Below are positions 18,387-26,989 of a DNA stretch of 50,982 nucleotides, piece by piece. How positions within the stretch are numbered: the stretch's first letter is position 1; the number at the start of each line of letters is the position of its first letter. Origin of the DNA: Verrucomicrobiales bacterium (lineage in GTDB: Bacteria; Verrucomicrobiota; Verrucomicrobiia; Verrucomicrobiales; DEV007); contig JAPYUT010000022.1 of NCBI GenBank assembly GCA_029940475.1, positions 1 to 50,982 of the forward strand, given 5' to 3'. The notes below the pieces were generated by a model that made no database searches, was not told the DNA's origin, and was given only the letters and a program-made list of their open reading frames with translations. The translations under genes were made by a program, and so were the position numbers.

Positions 18387-20987
18387 ATGAAAGGTTCTAA
18401 CCTTACATACCATATGCCCGATAATACGATACGCCAAAAACCCGCTTTCCTCCTTACTTTACTGAGCTGGACCTTTGCAGGTGCCCTTCTCGCTGCACCA
18501 TTTGACCAAAAGCTATACGAGCTGAAGGCGCGCACCTACCCGCCGGAGGAGAGCATGGCGATGATTGAAATGGCCGAGGGTTACCGCCTTGAGCTGGTTG
18601 CCGCCGAGCCGATGATTGAAGAACCGGCAGCCATTGCCTGGGACGGTGACGGCAAGCTCTACGTAGCCGAGCTCAATACCTACATGCAGGACATTGACGG
18701 AAAAAACCAGCATGCCCCGGTAAGCCGCGTGATCTTGCTGGAGGACACCGATGACGACGGTAAAATGGATAAACGCACGATCTTTGTCGACGGGTTAATC
18801 CTGCCGCGCATGATCCAGCCAATCGATGACAGGGTTATTATCCGTGAAACAAACACCTTTGACCTGCACTCCTACCGTGACACCGACGGTGATGGTGTGG
18901 CCGATGAGAAAAAGCTCGTCTACAAGGGCGGCGGGCGCGGCGGTAACCTTGAGCACCAGCCAAGTGGCCTGGAGTGGAACATCGACAACTGGATGTATGT
19001 CACCTACACCAACAAGCGTTATCGCTGGGTTGGTGATCATATTGAAGCCGAGCAACTGCCGGCGGGTTCAGGTCAGTGGGGAGTAACCCATGATGACATC
19101 GGCCGCAATTTCTTCTGCACCGGTGGCGGTGAGAACCCGGCGATGAATTTCCAGAGGCCGATTATCTACGGCAAGATATCTCTCAATGGCGAACAGGCTC
19201 CCGGTTTCCGTGAAGTGTTCCCGCTGGTTCAGATTCCCGATGTCCAGGGCGGCGGCGGCCGCTTTCGCAGGGACAGCCTCACCCTGAATAACTTCACCGG
19301 TTGTGCCGGGCAGCACATCTACCGCGGCAATCGCCTTCCCGCAGACGTGTATGGCGACTACTTCATTCCCGAGCCGGTTGGGCGCCTGGTGCGCCGTGCC
19401 AAGGTGGTCAACGAGAACGGTAAAATTATCGTCAAGAACGCAACCCCAGGGACCGAATTCATGCGCTCACGTGATGCAAACTTCCGCCCAATCAACGCCG
19501 GGACCGGCCCCGATGGCTGCCTCTACATCGTCGACATGTATCGCGGCATCATCCAGGAGGGAAATTGGGTTCGACCCGGATCCTACCTGCGTGGCGTCGT
19601 GGAAAACCACGGCCTCGACAAGAATATCAAGCGTGGACGCATCTACCGCGTTGTCCACACCACAACCAAGCGGGACAAGAAGCCGCAAATGCTCAAGGCG
19701 CCGACTGCCGGCCTGGTAAAACACCTCTCTCACCCCAATGGCTGGTGGCGCGATACCGCCCAGAAACTCATCGTGGTGCGTGGTGACAAGACAGTCGTTA
19801 CTCAGTTGAAATCACTCGCGCTCACGGGCAAGGCACCACTCGGCAGACTGCATGCGCTCTGGACCCTTGATGGACTCGGCGAATTTGACTCTAAAGTTAT
19901 CGCCGCGGCAATGGTCGATGAAGACCCGCGTGTCAGGGCCGCCGCCATACGGCTCTGTGAAGCAACACTCATGGCCGGAAATAATGACCTAATGAGTGAA
20001 CTCTCCAATCGGAGTGATGACCCTGATATCGAGGTTGCCATCCAACTGGTATTATCCCTTGGTCGAAGCGGTGCGGAAAACGGAACCGAGATCATTGGCC
20101 GGGTGCTGGAAAAACACCCGGGGAACGAGGCATTATCCGCAATCACCCGCAACTATCGTGCACAGGTTGAAGAAGCCAAGAAACACAGGCAGAAAAACAA
20201 GTTCCTGACCATGGGGCAAACCAACTACAAGACGATTTGTATCGCCTGTCATGCGGAAAACGGCAAGGGGACAGCGGTAGCCGGCACTGACATGACTCTC
20301 GGTGCACCGCTGGTTGGATCTCCCCGAGTTGTCGGGAAGAAGAACATTCCGATCAGAGTCATGCTCAAAGGCATGATCGGAGAACTCGACGGCAGGAAGT
20401 TTCCCGGCCCCATGCTGCCGCTGGAGTCTTACGATGATGAATGGATTGCATCGGTGCTCACCTATGTGCGTAAATCCTGGGGCAACAACGGTGCACTGGT
20501 AACACCTGCGGAAGTAGCCGCAGTGCGGGCCTCCATCAAGGGGCGCAAGGAAATGTGGAAATCCTCGGAAATCCTGGCCATGGCACCCGTTGCCAACGAG
20601 GAAATGAAGAAATGGAAATTCACCGCCAGCCACCACAGCGAGGGATGCAGTGCCGTGATCGACAATGACATTAAATCACGCTGGTCAAGTGGCACGGCCC
20701 AGCGGCCCGGCATGTGGTTCGCCTTCGACATGGGAAGTGAACGAAAACTCACCTCACTGGTGCTTGATTCCAGTCATTCAGCCGATGACTACCCGCGGCA
20801 ATACAGTGTCGAAATCTCCAGCGACGGCAAGCAGTGGAGCAAGCCGGTTGCCAAGGGCACAGGAGAGCTCCCGGTCCTTGAAATTGTCCTGCCACCGACA
20901 AAGACCCGCCATGTGCGTATCAGCCAACACGGGCATTCACGCGGCAAGCACTGGTCAATCCACCAACTCGAAGTCTATACTCAATAG
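18387..20987 (+). CDS. PVC-type membrane-bound dehydrogenase / HEAT / cytochrome c protein with discoidin end
   Basis: The 866-residue product has an export signal (KPAFLLTLLSWTFAGALLA). It is followed by the propeller domain typical of PVC membrane-bound dehydrogenases (about 45-430, RLELVAAEPMIEEPAAIAWD and GPDGCLYIVDMYRG), HEAT-like helices (about 440-600), a c-type haem site CIACH at 618-622 with a likely Met ligand in FPGPMLPL, and a C-terminal F5/8C discoidin-like domain (about 720-866). Such proteins are thought to oxidise sugars or alcohols outside the cytoplasm and pass electrons to the haem; the substrate here is unknown. ATG codons at 18387 and 18414 are both possible starts. The divergent neighbour carries related discoidin repeats. 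Confidence 0.88.
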   Translation: MKGSNLTYHMPDNTIRQKPAFLLTLLSWTFAGALLAAPFDQKLYELKARTYPPEESMAMIEMAEGYRLELVAAEPMIEEPAAIAWDGDGKLYVAELNTYMQDIDGKNQHAPVSRVILLEDTDDDGKMDKRTIFVDGLILPRMIQPIDDRVIIRETNTFDLHSYRDTDGDGVADEKKLVYKGGGRGGNLEHQPSGLEWNIDNWMYVTYTNKRYRWVGDHIEAEQLPAGSGQWGVTHDDIGRNFFCTGGGENPAMNFQRPIIYGKISLNGEQAPGFREVFPLVQIPDVQGGGGRFRRDSLTLNNFTGCAGQHIYRGNRLPADVYGDYFIPEPVGRLVRRAKVVNENGKIIVKNATPGTEFMRSRDANFRPINAGTGPDGCLYIVDMYRGIIQEGNWVRPGSYLRGVVENHGLDKNIKRGRIYRVVHTTTKRDKKPQMLKAPTAGLVKHLSHPNGWWRDTAQKLIVVRGDKTVVTQLKSLALTGKAPLGRLHALWTLDGLGEFDSKVIAAAMVDEDPRVRAAAIRLCEATLMAGNNDLMSELSNRSDDPDIEVAIQLVLSLGRSGAENGTEIIGRVLEKHPGNEALSAITRNYRAQVEEAKKHRQKNKFLTMGQTNYKTICIACHAENGKGTAVAGTDMTLGAPLVGSPRVVGKKNIPIRVMLKGMIGELDGRKFPGPMLPLESYDDEWIASVLTYVRKSWGNNGALVTPAEVAAVRASIKGRKEMWKSSEILAMAPVANEEMKKWKFTASHHSEGCSAVIDNDIKSRWSSGTAQRPGMWFAFDMGSERKLTSLVLDSSHSADDYPRQYSVEISSDGKQWSKPVAKGTGELPVLEIVLPPTKTRHVRISQHGHSRGKHWSIHQLEVYTQ

Positions 20988-21032
20988 CTTTGCGGGGTTG
21001 CTGGCTGCAACACATCCAACAATCAGGAAGAG

Positions 21033-22748
21033 TTATTTCCGCCACGATTCCACGGTATAGGATTTGCCCTCCTTATAGGAAGCAAGGCGTGCCTGAATTT
21101 CGGCAACTTCAGGCTGGTCGGCAGACAGATTAATAGCTGCCTGCGCACTCTTCTGGGCCGAGAAAAAGTCACCCGCCGCGGCCTGTGCAACACCTAACAG
21201 ATCAAGGTATGCCGGGTTCATATTCTTGCTCATACCGGTAAGCCGTGCGGCCAAAGCGAGCGCCTCAGCAGGGCGGCGAACTGCCTCATCGGGATGAGCC
21301 GCCAAAATCCAGGCAAGATGCTCGGCAGCACTGATTGTTTTCGGTGACCGACGAAGTGTGTCCTTGTAGGCAGCAATCGCGCCTTGAGGATTACCGGCAT
21401 CCCGCATGGCATCCGCCTTCATGAGCAATGCCTTTCCCGGGTCTGCAAGGCGGTCCAACTCGCTGCGCAACACGGCAATCACTTCCTTCACGTCACTGCC
21501 GACCGGGTTCATTGCGGCAAAGCCTTCAAGATAACGCAATGCAGCCCGCGGTTGGGCGGCATCAACCAGTTGTGAGCTCACGTTGAGCGGTTGCGGCTTT
21601 GGCGGCGATCCAATAAACCGGCCGGGAAATGGAAGTGCGGCTCTTCTCCATGCCTCCGGAGCCGCGTCCAACAACTCGCAGTCCTTCACAAGTTGGCCGA
21701 CCGTGACCCTTCCCTTATAGATCACCGCGACTCTTCCTTCGCGATCAATTAAAAAACTGCTTGGCACCGGCAATGCAATCCAGCGGTCGAGGATGGCACG
21801 CTGGAAGAGGTCGAGACCACGCACGGTGGCAGCGGTCACGGCAGCGCTTTCAAAAGGGTAGCCCCTGCCCGCCTCGGGATCACCATCAGCATTAAGGATA
21901 AGCACCCGCAACCCTGATGCCCTCAAACTGCCTTGCCTCGCCGACCACTCTGTCAATTCCTCCACGCAGGGCAGGCATGTCTTTGACCACAGGTTAATGA
22001 GAAGTGGTCCTTCAAGTTCACCAATGCCCTCTAATACAGGCAACGCAAGGCGGGCAGGCAACACCACTCGTGCTGCTTGCTCGTCGGGTAATGGAACCTG
22101 GTCGGCAGCAACAAGGGGTTTCTGCCCATTAGGATAATTCCAACGCTTCGGCACAGGGTCTCCGAAGCCAACAATGTAGAACTCCCCGGGTTCAATACCT
22201 GCGAACTGGCTGAGCGCACCTCCCGGCCAACGCACAACAACCCGGGAAATCTTCGCCTTCGCACCCAGGCCAAAGTGAAGCCATGAACTACCCTGCGACA
22301 GGAAGCTATCTCCACCATGTACCGTGCGCAGCAATGGCACCTTTTCTCCCTCGAGCCATACCTCTGCGCGGGCTCCAAGGGCATCTCGGTTGACCTTTTC
22401 CCCATCCCCCTCAAGCCTGAACGCCACCCAGTTCCCGCCAGTATTGCGGGAACGGTTTTCCAGGAACCTCACACGTGGCGCCGTGCGGCAGGTGAGCCAC
22501 AGGTCGAGGTCTCCATCAAAATCCCAGTCGGTAGAGACGACTGCACGTGCGTCGTCAGGAAAATCAAAGCCGCTCACCGCGGAAATGTCTGCAAATCCGC
22601 CACCGGCGCAGTTAAGGAATGCACAATTACGTTCCCCACCGCTAAAGGATCTGTCCTCATGAAGTAATCGGTTAAGTGCCTTCCATCCCTGCTGGTAACG
22701 CATCAACTCAGCCGGTGTAGCGCTGGCACTGAGGGGTGATTGCGACAC
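21033..22748 (-). CDS. ASPIC/UnbV, TlpA-like redoxin and TPR part of a CRTAC1-type protein (second half of a split gene)
   Basis: This 571-residue frame begins in mid-domain: GERNCAFLNCAGGGFADIS and DWDFDGDLDLWL are the last FG-GAP-type unit, then an ASPIC/UnbV domain (WLHFGLGAKAKISRVVVRWPGG near 140), a TlpA/thioredoxin-like domain with CLPC (about residues 257-260) and a cis-Pro region LPVPSSF, and a C-terminal TPR-like helical region. No signal peptide is present. The apparent start is GTG at 22748 without a proper ribosome site. The upstream gene is in the same frame and is separated only by one TGA (22770-22772) and codons for SAYWRQV, which read smoothly into this protein. I therefore think it is the 3' part of a single gene. 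Confidence 0.75.
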   Translation of the reverse strand: MSQSPLSASATPAELMRYQQGWKALNRLLHEDRSFSGGERNCAFLNCAGGGFADISAVSGFDFPDDARAVVSTDWDFDGDLDLWLTCRTAPRVRFLENRSRNTGGNWVAFRLEGDGEKVNRDALGARAEVWLEGEKVPLLRTVHGGDSFLSQGSSWLHFGLGAKAKISRVVVRWPGGALSQFAGIEPGEFYIVGFGDPVPKRWNYPNGQKPLVAADQVPLPDEQAARVVLPARLALPVLEGIGELEGPLLINLWSKTCLPCVEELTEWSARQGSLRASGLRVLILNADGDPEAGRGYPFESAAVTAATVRGLDLFQRAILDRWIALPVPSSFLIDREGRVAVIYKGRVTVGQLVKDCELLDAAPEAWRRAALPFPGRFIGSPPKPQPLNVSSQLVDAAQPRAALRYLEGFAAMNPVGSDVKEVIAVLRSELDRLADPGKALLMKADAMRDAGNPQGAIAAYKDTLRRSPKTISAAEHLAWILAAHPDEAVRRPAEALALAARLTGMSKNMNPAYLDLLGVAQAAAGDFFSAQKSAQAAINLSADQPEVAEIQARLASYKEGKSYTVESWRK

Positions 22749-22769
22749 GACCTGCCGCCAATAAGCACT

Positions 22770-22772
22770 TCA
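22770..22772 (-). other. In-frame TGA splitting the CRTAC1-type gene
   Basis: Both halves lie in the same minus-strand frame. Reading through the TGA gives DTGDL-stop-SAYWRQVVSQSP with no frame change, and the following codons encode a Trp-Arg-Gln motif that continues the fold. The codon would be a nonsense change, a sequencing error or a recoded codon. TGA is a normal stop elsewhere in the window (for example lysS and the CotH gene). Confidence 0.8.
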
Positions 22773-24626
22773 CAGGTCACCGGTATCAGGCGCGCTGATA
22801 AAACCGTTGGCAACCACCAGGTCCTGCCAACCATCATTGTTAAGGTCAGCAAAACGTGAGCCCCAGGCCCAACGACCCATCGTCACTCCGGCAGAGATGC
22901 TAATGTCACGAAACTTCCCGCCGCCTGGCATTCCCTCAAACAGAGAGTTTCCACGGGCGTGGCGCCGGTAACCGGCAATGAGCTCGTCCCCGGCGCCTGG
23001 CTTGAACTGACGCTGGAAGGTGATGCGGTTGCCCGCGGTCGAGAACATATTGCTGATATAGAGGTCAAGTGCCCCGTCACGATTGAAGTCTGCCCAGCTG
23101 GCAGACATGCCTGCAGACATGTCCTCGACCCCGAGCTGCGCGGCGACATCCCTGAACTTGCCACCGTCATTCCTGTAGAGGTTATTGCGTCCATAATCGT
23201 TGGCCACGTAAAGGTCGGGATCACCATCGTTATCGTAATCCTCCCAGCTGGCGGCAAAACTGAAGCGGTTGTTGTTCTGATCAAGGCCAACATCAGCAGT
23301 CACTTCAACAAACTCCCAGTTGCCTTCGTTGCGCAGCAGCATGTTACGCCCTCCGTTCTGTGCATCGTGGTAGGGCAATGGCTCGCCGAGCATACCACTC
23401 TCTCCCCGGTCAGTTGCCGGGTTATAACCGCACAGGAAAAGGTCGAGATCACCATCAAGATCAAAATCGGCAGCAGAAATCGAGAAAGTCTGGGCATGCG
23501 TGCCAAGCCCCAGGGCAAGTTCAAACTTTGCTCCCCCAAGGTTGTCCATGAACAGGATCTTGAAGTCCTGGGAAACTGCAAGGTCGCGATCCCCGTCGTT
23601 GTCAAAATCCAGAATCAGTGCACTGGCGCAATAGTCCAGCCACCCTGTAGCGCTCTCGGCAGTAATGTCGCGCAGAGTTCCGTCCGGATTGCGTACAAAG
23701 AGTCGGTTGGGTAGCCCTCCCTGCTGACAAAGGTAAAGGTCTTCAAGGTTATCCCCATTCACATCACCAATTGCCAAGCCGTGGTTGGCAACCACATCCA
23801 GCCCGAAATCACGTGCCACCCGGCCTCTCCAGTGGTCTGTCGAGCGCAATAATTGCCGCTCATAGGCCTCAGTGTTGCCAAGGACTGATGCAGTGGCATC
23901 GGCAAACAATGTGTCGCCCTTGTCACTTAAGCGCCGCACTTCCACGTAACTTTTCACCTTGATGCCGAGCAGTTTCGGGTCTTCGGAATTCACTGTCCAT
24001 GAGGTATCCCACTCGGAATTTATCTGCAGACGATCACTGCCAGCCCTCCCCGCAAGATGAACCAGCACACTGGCGTGCACCTTACCGGTACCAAATTCAA
24101 TACGATAAAGCTTAAGCTCCGCATGCACCGGTTGCCGACGATCGAAGCCCGCTAGTAAATGCCTGATTTGCGCAGCCATCCCATCCTCCAAGGAATCCTC
24201 CGGACGACCCCGGTAAACCGCAAATTCTCGATCCCTGTGAACCTCTTCAAGCAGCACGGCACGCAGTGAACCTGCCTTGAAGTCCAAGGAAACTAGCTCC
24301 TTGATGTCAAAATTGACCAGCCCCGCGGAGTTGTTCATTGCCGAGGAGAGTTTCTTTAGTTTCCCACCCGCAGCCGCACTGAATGCCTCGGATTCCCAGC
24401 CGTCCTTCTTGGGATCGATCCGCGACCAGGCATCGGCAAGTGGGCCGATCACGGGGGCATTTTCCAGGCCGGGAGCGGAAATCATCTCCATTTCAGGAGC
24501 ATTAGGAGAAGATTCACCATTAATGGCGCCATCCTCCCGGGAAGAGCATCCCGGCAATCCCCAAGCAAACCCGCAAAGCACAAAAATACTCTGTAACGCC
24601 GACGGGCAACACCTTGCAGTTTCCAT
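22770..24626 (-). CDS. FG-GAP/VCBS lipoprotein, first half of a split CRTAC1-type gene
   Basis: From the ATG at 24626 the product (618 residues) has a lipoprotein signal METARCCPSALQ ... LPGC-SSRED with Cys in a good lipobox. After a beta-rich region (residues 30-280) come six calcium-binding FG-GAP/VCBS loops: DVNGDNLEDL, DFDNDGDRDL, DFDLDGDLDL, DYDNDGDPDL, DFNRDGALDL and DLNNDGWQDL. The seventh loop (DWDFDGDLDL) and the ASPIC/UnbV domain that normally complete this propeller lie beyond the TGA at 22770-22772, in the next frame segment. An in-frame ATG at 24671 would add 15 residues before the signal. If only this half is made, the propeller is incomplete. It would sit on the periplasmic or outer membrane face. 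Confidence 0.8.
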   Translation of the reverse strand: METARCCPSALQSIFVLCGFAWGLPGCSSREDGAINGESSPNAPEMEMISAPGLENAPVIGPLADAWSRIDPKKDGWESEAFSAAAGGKLKKLSSAMNNSAGLVNFDIKELVSLDFKAGSLRAVLLEEVHRDREFAVYRGRPEDSLEDGMAAQIRHLLAGFDRRQPVHAELKLYRIEFGTGKVHASVLVHLAGRAGSDRLQINSEWDTSWTVNSEDPKLLGIKVKSYVEVRRLSDKGDTLFADATASVLGNTEAYERQLLRSTDHWRGRVARDFGLDVVANHGLAIGDVNGDNLEDLYLCQQGGLPNRLFVRNPDGTLRDITAESATGWLDYCASALILDFDNDGDRDLAVSQDFKILFMDNLGGAKFELALGLGTHAQTFSISAADFDLDGDLDLFLCGYNPATDRGESGMLGEPLPYHDAQNGGRNMLLRNEGNWEFVEVTADVGLDQNNNRFSFAASWEDYDNDGDPDLYVANDYGRNNLYRNDGGKFRDVAAQLGVEDMSAGMSASWADFNRDGALDLYISNMFSTAGNRITFQRQFKPGAGDELIAGYRRHARGNSLFEGMPGGGKFRDISISAGVTMGRWAWGSRFADLNNDGWQDLVVANGFISAPDTGDL

Positions 24627-24807
24627 TCGCTTTATCCTGATGCCGCTATCAGGAAAAAACAAGTAAGTCACACCTTTCTTACACTGCTTAGCTTAAAGGA
24701 TTCAGTGGAGATTGCTCTTATCATGCGCCCTGAGCAAGGCAGTATAATTATAACCAACACTGAAAAAACAAGCCTTATGCCATTTCCCTAATGATAATAT
24801 TACCGGG

Positions 24808-25056
24808 ATGAACAACAATGGAGAGTGGGTCACGCTGGCTGATGGTGACGGCACACTCAACACGTTAACATCATTCACCGTCACCTTCTTCTCGACCGGC
24901 AACAGTGTTTACGCTCTTGATCGCTCAAGGGACATCATTACCTGGGAGTAAATATAAGGCAACATCATGGGCGTTGAAGAGTCGACCGACTTCACTGATG
25001 ACGCGCCAATCCTCGACGGTTCCTCCGTTTTTTACCGGGCCCGAGAGGTGGAGTGA
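24808..25056 (+). pseudogene. Decayed 3' end of a secreted-protein gene
   Basis: Read in one frame this stretch gives SVYALDRSRDIITWE, then TAA, ATA, TAA, then GNIMGVEESTDFTDDAP ... SSVFYRAREVE and a final TGA. This matches the C-terminal module seen in other exported proteins of the window (for example TYTLFYSSDLTGWEV ... GFYRVQRN at 17.0 kb), but with two stops in the middle and no long frame upstream (a TAA lies at 24751-24753). I read it as the remnant of a gene whose 5' part is gone. Its last 25 bases overlap the 3' end of the convergent DUF3592 gene. The 24627-25031 stretch holds no other gene that I can support. Confidence 0.55.
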
Positions 25057-25568
25057 CCTTTAACGCCAATTGATTTCCTGCCATGCCGCAATGAACCCAC
25101 TGCAATACCCAATCCGCCGACAACGAACAACCCTGGAAACCAGATTGCATACAATGGCGCCATCGAACCATGCCGCAGGATAACCTCGCCCGGAGCATGC
25201 GGATCCACCCAGCAGAGCGCGGCGCTTCCCACCGGATAATCTGCCACCTTCCCCTCTGCCCTCCCGCGATGTGAAGTCGGACCTTCAATCCGCTTAATGC
25301 GATTTCCCAGGCGGGCTGTTCCACCAAAATGATACTCGTATTCAACGACAGCCAGATACTGCAGCGGGCTGTTTGGTGTGGGGCGTTGCTCATCTACCTG
25401 TGACTTGACGATCATGCAGGGGGTCTCCACCCAGGCCCGTGTTTGTTTTGCCCGTTGAGCCCCCGCATACAACGCAAAGACAAAGTATCCCCCCATTGCG
25501 GCAATCAGGGACCCCAAAAAAATCCCGCCCATCATGGAAATGACATTTACTGGTTCCCTTTCGCTCAT
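25032..25568 (-). CDS. DUF3592-type membrane protein
   Basis: The 178-residue product from the ATG at 25568 has an N-terminal membrane segment (MMGGIFLGSLIAAMGGYFVFALYAG in part, about 9-34), an extracytoplasmic beta-rich domain with ETPCMIVKSQV, VEYEYHFGG and the sequence YPVGSAALCWVDPHAPGEVIL, and a second membrane segment near 130-155. This layout is that of DUF3592 proteins, whose role is unknown. An in-frame ATG at 25640 exists but would overlap the divergent YqeY-like gene region; GAGG lies 11 bases before the 25568 ATG. Its 3' end overlaps the pseudogene remnant. Confidence 0.75.
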   Translation of the reverse strand: MSEREPVNVISMMGGIFLGSLIAAMGGYFVFALYAGAQRAKQTRAWVETPCMIVKSQVDEQRPTPNSPLQYLAVVEYEYHFGGTARLGNRIKRIEGPTSHRGRAEGKVADYPVGSAALCWVDPHAPGEVILRHGSMAPLYAIWFPGLFVVGGLGIAVGSLRHGRKSIGVKGHSTSRAR

Positions 25569-25700
25569 CGACAACTTGACCTCATTTAAGCCTCCCTGCA
25601 GGTAATGTCCCGGAAAATCACTCACTTGGCCGCTAAACAATGCATGATATCACATGATTCCGGGTTAGACATTCAGCCCTTGGCATCGGAGGGTTTCGAC

Positions 25701-26153
25701 ATGTCACTTGCAGACCAGATCATGTCCGACCTTAAGGATGCAATGCGTGCCAAGGACAGCACGACGCTTACTGTATTGCGCTCCCTCAAGACCGTGCTCA
25801 CCAACCTGACAATCGAAAAACACGGTGCCGGCGGAGAACTGGACAGCACCACTGAAATCGGTGCCGTCCGCACCGCAATCAAGCAACGCAATGATTCGGT
25901 CGAGCAATTTGAGAAAGCGGGTCGGCAGGAACTTGCCGACAATGAGAAAGCGGAAATCGCCATACTCAATAAATACCTCCCTGCAGCACTCAGCGAAGAC
26001 GAAGTGGCGCAACTTATCGAGAACGCGATCACGGAATCAGGAGCCACTTCAAAAAAGGAAATGGGGCAGGTCATGAAAATCCTCCAGGAAAAGGCCGCCG
26101 GTCGTGTTGACAACAAAACCCTCTCGGCGGGAGTCATGCAGCGCCTCGACTAA
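25701..26153 (+). CDS. GatB/YqeY-domain protein
   Basis: This 150-residue protein belongs to the YqeY family, related to the tail domain of the GatB subunit of the amidotransferase that acts on misacylated tRNA. The family features are MSLADQIMSDLKDAMRAKDSTTLTVLR in part at the N-terminus, KQRNDSVEQFEKAGRQELADNE in the middle, and LPAALSEDEV followed by KKEMGQVMK. The ATG at 25701 is fixed by an excellent ribosome site, GGAGGG, seven bases upstream (25688-25693), among the best in the window; a longer in-frame start at 25605 would be unnatural. Its molecular role remains unclear in the family. It is followed by ispD on the same strand. Confidence 0.9.
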   Translation: MSLADQIMSDLKDAMRAKDSTTLTVLRSLKTVLTNLTIEKHGAGGELDSTTEIGAVRTAIKQRNDSVEQFEKAGRQELADNEKAEIAILNKYLPAALSEDEVAQLIENAITESGATSKKEMGQVMKILQEKAAGRVDNKTLSAGVMQRLD

Positions 26154-26196
26154 GAAAAACTTCAGGGACACGCTCCCTCACGGTAACCCCAGAACA

Positions 26197-26874
26197 TTGG
26201 CAACCGAACACCTCACGGCCATCATTGCCGCAGCCGGATCCAGCAACCGGATGGGTTTTGACAAGATGTTTGCCGACCTTGGCGGCCACCCCGTTATCCT
26301 CCACGCCATTGCCGCGTTCGAGGATTTTCAGGGGGTGGATGACATTATTGTCGTCGCCAACCCGGAACGTGTCACGGATGTCACCTCTATGATAGAGCAG
26401 GCTGGGTTCGTTAAGGTAAAAAATGTGGTAAAGGGTGGCGACACGCGGCGTGATTCAGTAGCCAATGCTCTGCACCATGTGGACGACAATTGTGATTTTG
26501 TCTCCGTCCACGACGGGGCCCGACCGTGGATCACGCCCGCGCAAATTGAACGCGTGCTCAACTGCGCTGCCAAACACGGTGCTGCCGCCAGTGCCCATCC
26601 AATCACCGATACCCTCAAGCGCGCTGACCGGGACGGGCAGGTCGAGGACAGCGTCGAACGTGAAGGAATGTGGGCAATGGAAACCCCGCAGATATTCCGC
26701 ACGGGACTCCTCAAGGAAGCCTTTGCCAAAGTGCTTGCTGAAAACCTGCAGGTGAGCGACGAGGTCTCCGCCGTGCAACAGCTCGGCAAACCTGTCCGCC
26801 TGGTCCAGAACAGCACCTTAAATCCCAAGGTCACCTTCCCTGCGGACCTGAAACTCCCGCCACCAACCCGGTAG
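26197..26874 (+). CDS. ispD: 2-C-methyl-D-erythritol 4-phosphate cytidylyltransferase
   Basis: IspD couples MEP with CTP in the non-mevalonate isoprenoid pathway. The product has the nucleotidyltransferase loop TAIIAAAGSSNRMG, the conserved GGDTRRDSVANAL and HDGARPW motifs, and a C-terminal EVSAVQQLG region. A TTG at 26197 gives 225 residues with the family motif starting a few residues in, as usual. The only other starts are GTG 26104 and TTG 26107, which would overlap the YqeY-like gene by about 50 bases and add about 30 odd residues. No ATG is available. IspF, often adjacent or fused, is not here. Confidence 0.9.
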   Translation: MATEHLTAIIAAAGSSNRMGFDKMFADLGGHPVILHAIAAFEDFQGVDDIIVVANPERVTDVTSMIEQAGFVKVKNVVKGGDTRRDSVANALHHVDDNCDFVSVHDGARPWITPAQIERVLNCAAKHGAAASAHPITDTLKRADRDGQVEDSVEREGMWAMETPQIFRTGLLKEAFAKVLAENLQVSDEVSAVQQLGKPVRLVQNSTLNPKVTFPADLKLPPPTR

Positions 26875-26949
26875 CGGCACAAACAGCCAACTTCCGGTAT
26901 TGGGGGAAGCTTCCCGCAGGGCACGGCTTCTGCCCCTTGGACAGGCTAT

Positions 26950-26989
26950 TCTTACAGGAATCTTACAAACTTCTTACCGGGCCCTGACA
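26950..26989 (+). promoter_or_regulatory. Four half-sites with 11-base period, Pho-box-like
   Basis: TCTTACA (26950), TCTTACA (26961), TCTTACC (26972) and the weaker CCTGACA (26983) start exactly 11 bases apart. Direct repeats with 11-base spacing are the signature of PhoB/OmpR-type response regulators, and CTTACA and CTGACA are close to E. coli Pho-box half-sites. No good -10 follows at the usual distance, so the role is uncertain. Confidence 0.4.

Noticed and set aside
24702..24902. 66-codon minus-strand frame upstream of the CRTAC1-type gene
   Set aside because: No signal peptide, no motif, and it crosses the decayed C-terminal module on the other strand.
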